A stretch of DNA of 11,853 bases, from the NCBI GenBank assembly GCA_031548675.1, contig JAVBQU010000022.1, forward strand, positions 1 to 11,853. Direction: 5' to 3'. The stretch comes from JAVBQU01 sp031548675 (GTDB taxonomy: Bacteria > Bacteroidota > Bacteroidia > Bacteroidales > P3). Positions 8,275 to 11,853 of the stretch are shown here, piece by piece. The notes beneath the pieces were generated by a model. That model saw nothing but the letters and a program-made list of their open reading frames with translations, had not been told where the DNA came from and did not search any database. The first letter of the stretch is position 1. Each line of letters starts with the position of its first letter. The position numbers and the translations under genes were made by a program.

Positions 8275-9738
8275 TTAAAGTTTTTTCCGTAAACGGGCTA
8301 CCGGAATGCCTAAATTTTCGCGATACTGGGCTATTGTGCGACGGGCTATTTTATAGCCTTTTTTGATTAATATATCCAGCAATTCTTGATCTGTTAAAGG
8401 ATTTCTGAAATCTTCATCTTGAATGGCGTCTCGTAAAGCTTCCATAATTTCTTTGTTCGAAATATTTTCTCCTTTTTGATTCTCGACCGATTTGGAAAAA
8501 AAATCTTTAAGCAGAAAAATGCCTGCCGGAGTTTGTACATATTTGCTATTTACTACCCGCGAAACGGTAGAAACATCTAAACCTATCTCTGCTGCAATAT
8601 CATCCAGTTTCATCGGATGCAAATCGCGGTTATCTCCGGTAATAAAAAAACGTGCCTGATGCTCCATAATAGCTTCCATAGTACAAAGTAATGTACGGTT
8701 ACGTTGTTTAAGAGCATCAATAAATTGATTGGCTGCTTCTATTTTTTGTTTGATAAAGGAAACTGTATCTTTTTTATTTTTAGATACTGCAGCATTACTA
8801 ATATATTGGTCTAATAACTTAGTGTATGTTCTATTAATCCTCAATTCGGGTATATTATTTCCATTTAATTGCAAAACCAATTCTCCGTCATGATTCGCAA
8901 CCGTAAAATCGGGAATTACATAAGGGTTTTCTGATTCGCTTACTGCTGCCGGCTTAGGGTTAAGGGAAGTTATGAGATTTATAACTTCTTGCAATTCACC
9001 CTCGCTAATATGCAAATTCTCCAAAATTTTGGTATATTTCTTATTTACAAAAGCATCAAAGTTCTTTTGTAAAATAATCAATGCATTTTTAGTTATTGAG
9101 GTTTGAGGTAAGCGTTCCATCTGCAGTATCAGGCATTCCTGCAAATTACAAGCGGCAATGCCTGCCGGATCAAGCTTCTGGATTGCATGCAGCACTTTTA
9201 ATATTTCGGCAGGGGAAGCCTGAATATTCTGGCTAAACAGGATATCATCGGAAAGAGCATGTAAATCCATGCGCATATAGCCGTTTTCATCTAAATTTCC
9301 AATGATAGATTCTCCTATCTTAAATTCGTCTTCGGTAAGATTGAGCAGATAAAATTGGTCTAATAGATTATCATAAAAGGTAGTTCCTGATCGGATTGGA
9401 ATTTCTTTTGAAGATTCTTCGTGTTCATAATTTGATGCAAGGTTAGGTGCATCATCATCTGAGGTATTAAGATAATAATCTAAATCCGGATCATCCCATT
9501 TTTCATCCTTTTCCTTTTCTTCTTCTATGGTATCATTCTGCAAACTTTCCTCTTCATTAGAGAGTTTTTCATTTTCTTCATCGTTATTTTCAACTTCTTC
9601 CAACACAGGATTTATTTCCAGTTCTTCTTTAATACGTTGGTCCAGCATCATAACAGGAATCTGCAGCAATTTCATTAATTGAATTTGCTGCGGGGTAAGT
9701 TTCTGAACCTGCTTAAGTTGTTGTTTTTGTTGAAGCAC
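8275..9738 (-). CDS. rpoN: RNA polymerase sigma-54 factor RpoN
   Basis: Alternative sigma factor that needs AAA+ enhancer-binding activators and reads -24/-12 promoters. The 487-aa product shows the full family layout: Gln-rich region I (residues 1-50, QQKQQLKQVQKLTPQQ then PVLEEVE), a strongly acidic region II (about 50-110), the core-binding domain, the helix-turn-helix around DIAAEIGLDVSTVSRVVNSK with YVQTPAGIFLLKDFFS, and the RpoN box ARRTIAQYRE (465-474) near the C-terminus. The start is GTG at 9738; upstream codons contain no alternative start before a TAG at 9771-9769. It has its own promoter at 9781-9810 and is the first gene of an rpoN / LD-carboxypeptidase unit. Confidence 0.97.
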   Translation of the reverse strand: MLQQKQQLKQVQKLTPQQIQLMKLLQIPVMMLDQRIKEELEINPVLEEVENNDEENEKLSNEEESLQNDTIEEEKEKDEKWDDPDLDYYLNTSDDDAPNLASNYEHEESSKEIPIRSGTTFYDNLLDQFYLLNLTEDEFKIGESIIGNLDENGYMRMDLHALSDDILFSQNIQASPAEILKVLHAIQKLDPAGIAACNLQECLILQMERLPQTSITKNALIILQKNFDAFVNKKYTKILENLHISEGELQEVINLITSLNPKPAAVSESENPYVIPDFTVANHDGELVLQLNGNNIPELRINRTYTKLLDQYISNAAVSKNKKDTVSFIKQKIEAANQFIDALKQRNRTLLCTMEAIMEHQARFFITGDNRDLHPMKLDDIAAEIGLDVSTVSRVVNSKYVQTPAGIFLLKDFFSKSVENQKGENISNKEIMEALRDAIQDEDFRNPLTDQELLDILIKKGYKIARRTIAQYRENLGIPVARLRKKL

Positions 9739-9780
9739 GAAATATGATGCTAAGATTTTGGACTTATACTATATAACAAG

Positions 9781-9812
9781 CAAATTTAAAGATTATTTGC
9801 TAATAAGCAAAA
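9781..9812 (-). promoter_or_regulatory. Bacteroidota-type promoter of rpoN
   Basis: On the minus strand, TTTTG (9812-9808), 19 bases, then TAAATTTG (9788-9781) matches the housekeeping consensus. The transcript would start near 9775, leaving a leader of about 35 bases. The remaining sequence from 9813 to 9914 shows no gene that I can support. Confidence 0.7.
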
Positions 9813-9914
9813 GAGCGGATCGAAGAATTATAGAAAAATGGCGATACTATTGGGATGCAGGCAATAAGTGTAAAAATAAGCAAATTTTTCTTTTTTACTT
9901 ACAATAAACATTCG

Positions 9915-9922
9915 TATTTTTG
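9915..9922 (+). promoter_or_regulatory. Possible plus-strand -7 element (candidate cas9 promoter)
   Basis: TATTTTTG matches TAnnTTTG, but no TTG lies 17-23 bases upstream. It is the only full match on the plus strand between rpoN and cas9. If used, it would give cas9 a leader of about 180 bases that is antisense to both tracrRNA-like units. This is weak evidence in an AT-rich stretch. Confidence 0.25.
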
Positions 9923-9923
9923 A

Positions 9924-9959
9924 AAGAAAAAAGCGAGGTAAGTTTCCTTGCCCCGCTTT
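9924..9959 (-). terminator. Intrinsic terminator of the second tracrRNA-like unit
   Basis: The arms at 9930-9942 and 9947-9959 form a 13-position stem; on the minus strand it has one G-U pair and one C-A mismatch, closed by a GAAA tetraloop. The stem runs into TTTTTTCTTTC on the minus strand. On the plus strand no T-tract follows, so the direction is clear. Confidence 0.8.
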
Positions 9960-10001
9960 AAATGTTTTCGCAACGGAATATTCTTATTGTGAATCAGAAA
10001 T
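9924..10001 (-). ncRNA. Second tracrRNA-like unit (downstream module)
   Basis: Read on the minus strand, it begins with an anti-repeat-like ATTTCTGATTCACAAT, then AAG, AATATT, CCGTTGCGAAAAC, and a final hairpin with a T-run. The block ACAATAAG (9990-9983) and the following CCG are shared with the unit just upstream. The nexus stem is weak: only GA/TC around ATAT, although CACAA and TTGCG can pair with one mismatch. The terminator stem carries a GAAA tetraloop only on this strand. It would be transcribed by read-through of the first unit's terminator or from an unrecognised promoter. It could be a working alternative tracrRNA or a decaying copy; the sequence alone does not decide. Confidence 0.55.
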
Positions 10002-10026
10002 AAAAAACCCTACGGAGTACGCAGGG
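10002..10026 (-). terminator. Intrinsic terminator of the tracrRNA
   Basis: The arms at 10008-10014 and 10020-10026 form a 7-bp stem around a 5-base loop, followed on the minus strand by TTTTTTATTT. The fifth pair is A-C if read on the plus strand but a G-U wobble on the minus strand, which supports a minus-strand RNA. Confidence 0.8.
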
Positions 10027-10070
10027 CTAAGAAATCTTCGGCTTATAGCCTTATTGTAAAAAGTCTTTCG
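10002..10070 (-). ncRNA. tracrRNA of the type II-C CRISPR-Cas system (upstream module)
   Basis: The minus-strand transcript would start near 10070 and run about 68 bases. Its 5' part CGAAAGACTTTTTACAAT would pair with the CRISPR repeat. It is followed by AAGG and a nexus hairpin GGCT-ATA-AGCC (10050-10040), then a G, a short linker, and a terminator hairpin. The order anti-repeat, ACAATAAGGC, GCCG, linker, terminator is the same as in the Neisseria meningitidis tracrRNA, whose core also reads ACAATAAGGC...GCCG. Its position next to cas9, in divergent orientation, supports the call. It is the best candidate guide-scaffold RNA for the adjacent Cas9; confirmation needs the repeat sequence from the array outside the window. 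Confidence 0.82.
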
Positions 10071-10075
10071 TGTTG

Positions 10076-10104
10076 CAAAGGTAATAAAAAAATAGAAATA
10101 CAAT
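10076..10104 (-). promoter_or_regulatory. tracrRNA promoter inside the cas9 leader
   Basis: On the minus strand, ATTG (10104-10101), 17 bases, then TACCTTTG (10083-10076) matches the -33/-7 consensus at the short end of the allowed spacing. A start around 10068-10071 follows. The whole promoter lies within the 35 bases before the cas9 ATG. Confidence 0.65.
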
Positions 10105-10109
10105 ATACT

Positions 10110-11853
10110 ATGGAAAAATATTTAGGACTTGATTTAGGAACAAACTCTATTGGCTGGGCTATTAGAAATATCAATTCAATAGAGAATCAAATTGAAAAAT
10201 ATGGAGTGATTACGTTCAAAACAGGTGTTGGAAAAGAAAAAGGCATCGAATTTTCTTTTGCTTCTGCAAGAACAGCCAAACGTTCCATCCGTCGTTTATA
10301 TCAAGCCCGTAAATATCGTTTGTGGGCAACTTTAGAGATTCTAATTGAAAACAAACTTTGTCCGCTAAGCATCGAAGAACTTAATCTTTGGCGTAAACAT
10401 GTAAAAGGTAAAACTCGTCAATATCCCATCATTGAAAAATTTGAGAATTGGATAAAACTTGATTTTGATGGCGATGGAAAACCGGATTACACAAGTCCAT
10501 ATCAATTACGTTCCGAGTTAGCTACCATCTCATTAGATTTTAATAAAGAAACCGATCGTTTCAAATTGGGTCGTGCTTTATATCATATTGCTCAACGCAG
10601 GGGTTTTAAGAGCAGCAAAGGAGAAACAGCAAAAGAACAAAAGGAAGATGTTGATCTAATAGATTTGGAAGATTTGTCGGAAAATGTAGAGCAAGATATT
10701 CCTTCATTAAAAAAATCGGAACAAAAGAAAGCTACAAAAATAAACGAATATATAGAACAAAGAAAAATAGAAGGGATTGATTTACATACTATTGGTTGTG
10801 CTTTTGCTGATATTGAAAATCAAGGCGTACGTGTACGAGAAAATTGGTTGCAACATACAATCCGCCAACAATATGAAGATGAAATCAATTATATTTTTCA
10901 CTTTCAGCAAGGGTTAAATGATAATAGTGATTTGTACAAAGCTGTACACAAAGCTATTTTCTTTAAGCGTCCCTTGCGTTCCCAGAAAGGATTGGTTGGA
11001 AAATGTACGCTTGAACCTTCAAAATCACGCTGTCCGATCAGTCATCCCGATTTTGAAACATTTCGGGCTTGGTCTTTTATCAATAATATTCGTATAAAAA
11101 AAGAAAATACAGGTCAGGTTGAAGATTGGCAGGAATTGTCACCTGAATTGAAACAGAGCATCTTTGACAATGTATTTATGCGGGTAAAAAAGAACTTCAA
11201 TTTTGAAGATATTGTTGATTTTATTACAAAAGCAACATCATCAACCTATTTATTCAACTATAAATTCAAATCCAATGTCAGCGGATGTCCCGTTTCGGCT
11301 CGTCTAAAAAATTTATTGGGAAACAATTGGCGAACATGGACATTGAAAGGTGTAGAAATCCGAAATAATAAGAATGGCGAACAATTTGAAACTGCTTTTA
11401 CATGGGAAGATATTTGGCACATTTGGTTTTCTTTTGAAGACGAAGAATGTGTAGAAGAATATGCCAAATCAACGTTGAATTTTGAGAATCAAAAAGTAAA
11501 GCAATTTATTACCGGTTGGGCGAGCTTACCGGTTGGATATGCCATGCTGAGTTTAAAAGCAATCCGTAATATCAATCCTTTCTTAGAAACCGGATTAATT
11601 TATACCGATGCTGTTTTACTGGCAAAAATGCCTGAGATTTTAGGTAATGATATTTGGAATGAAAATAAACAACTTCTGATTGCCGAAGTGAAAAATGCAA
11701 TTGCAACAAATCGAAAGAATAAAACCATCTACAATATTGCCAACACGCTTATTTCTAAATATAAATCACTTGAATACAATGAACAATTTGCATACAAGAA
11801 TACCGAATCCCAGTTGGACGATTTCGATCGAAAAGACATTTGCAAAACAATTA
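10110..11853 (+). CDS. cas9: CRISPR-associated endonuclease Cas9, type II-C, N-terminal part
   Basis: RNA-guided DNA endonuclease. It is open from the ATG at 10110 to the right edge (581 codons and one base); the HNH domain and RuvC-II/III are outside the window. Residues 4-17 (YLGLDLGTNSIGWA) are the RuvC-I motif with catalytic Asp8. The Arg-rich bridge helix spans about 52-82 (SARTAKRSIRRLYQARKYR). HIAQRRGFKSSKGE (159-172), RQQYEDEI, FFKRPLRSQKGLVGKC (284-299), RCPISHPDFETFRAWSFIN and SGCPVSARL (391-399) are REC-lobe blocks that I recognise from the long Bacteroidetes II-C Cas9 proteins (about 1,350-1,500 aa). No frameshift or stop is seen. The ATG is chosen because it sits directly before RuvC-I. 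There is no Shine-Dalgarno site, only an A-rich leader. A divergent tracrRNA locus abuts it. Confidence 0.97.
   Translation, partial: MEKYLGLDLGTNSIGWAIRNINSIENQIEKYGVITFKTGVGKEKGIEFSFASARTAKRSIRRLYQARKYRLWATLEILIENKLCPLSIEELNLWRKHVKGKTRQYPIIEKFENWIKLDFDGDGKPDYTSPYQLRSELATISLDFNKETDRFKLGRALYHIAQRRGFKSSKGETAKEQKEDVDLIDLEDLSENVEQDIPSLKKSEQKKATKINEYIEQRKIEGIDLHTIGCAFADIENQGVRVRENWLQHTIRQQYEDEINYIFHFQQGLNDNSDLYKAVHKAIFFKRPLRSQKGLVGKCTLEPSKSRCPISHPDFETFRAWSFINNIRIKKENTGQVEDWQELSPELKQSIFDNVFMRVKKNFNFEDIVDFITKATSSTYLFNYKFKSNVSGCPVSARLKNLLGNNWRTWTLKGVEIRNNKNGEQFETAFTWEDIWHIWFSFEDEECVEEYAKSTLNFENQKVKQFITGWASLPVGYAMLSLKAIRNINPFLETGLIYTDAVLLAKMPEILGNDIWNENKQLLIAEVKNAIATNRKNKTIYNIANTLISKYKSLEYNEQFAYKNTESQLDDFDRKDICKTI

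Noticed and set aside
9844..9905. Search for a CRISPR array or leader between rpoN and cas9
   Set aside because: No direct repeats of 25-50 bases with spacers occur anywhere in the window; only the short ACAATAAG block recurs, within the tracrRNA-like units.
11258..11467. Minus-strand open frame of 69 codons inside cas9
   Set aside because: Lies fully within the conserved REC coding sequence and has no family features; it is a frame shadow.

Overview
The window comes from a low-GC member of the Bacteroidota. The evidence is the protein families (a PorV/PorQ-like barrel protein, a periplasmic helix-hairpin-helix/outer-membrane-barrel protein, and a Cas9 of the Bacteroidetes type), A-rich leaders without Shine-Dalgarno sites, and repeated upstream matches to the Bacteroidota promoter (TTG/TTTG, about 19 bases, TAnnTTTG). 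Four of the eight complete genes appear to start with GTG.

Layout, left to right. (1) 1-216, minus: the N-terminus of a secreted protein that runs off the left edge, with a good promoter. (2) 378-3284, minus: lepA (EF4) followed by mnmA (tRNA 2-thiouridylase), probably one translation-related transcript ending in an intrinsic terminator at 311-349. (3) 3579-7345, plus: a PorV-like outer-membrane barrel, a large helix-hairpin-helix plus beta-barrel protein, and a histidine phosphatase. (4) 7361-9738, minus: rpoN (sigma-54) followed 20 bases later by an LD-carboxypeptidase (peptidoglycan recycling). (5) 9924-11853: the left end of a type II-C CRISPR-Cas locus. It has cas9 on the plus strand, cut by the right edge after 581 codons, and a short RNA locus on the minus strand directly upstream.

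The most interesting part is the 186 bases between the end of the rpoN leader and cas9. Read on the minus strand it holds two complete tracrRNA-like units in tandem. Each has an anti-repeat-like 5' part, the block ACAATAAG, a CCG-bounded nexus segment and its own intrinsic terminator. The first closely follows the Neisseria meningitidis tracrRNA layout. The second has a different anti-repeat, a weaker nexus and a GAAA-capped terminator. They predict two different CRISPR repeat starts. The only recognisable promoter for this RNA locus lies inside the cas9 leader, so tracrRNA and cas9 expression are physically interlocked. No CRISPR array, cas1 or cas2 lies in the window; they would be expected to the right.
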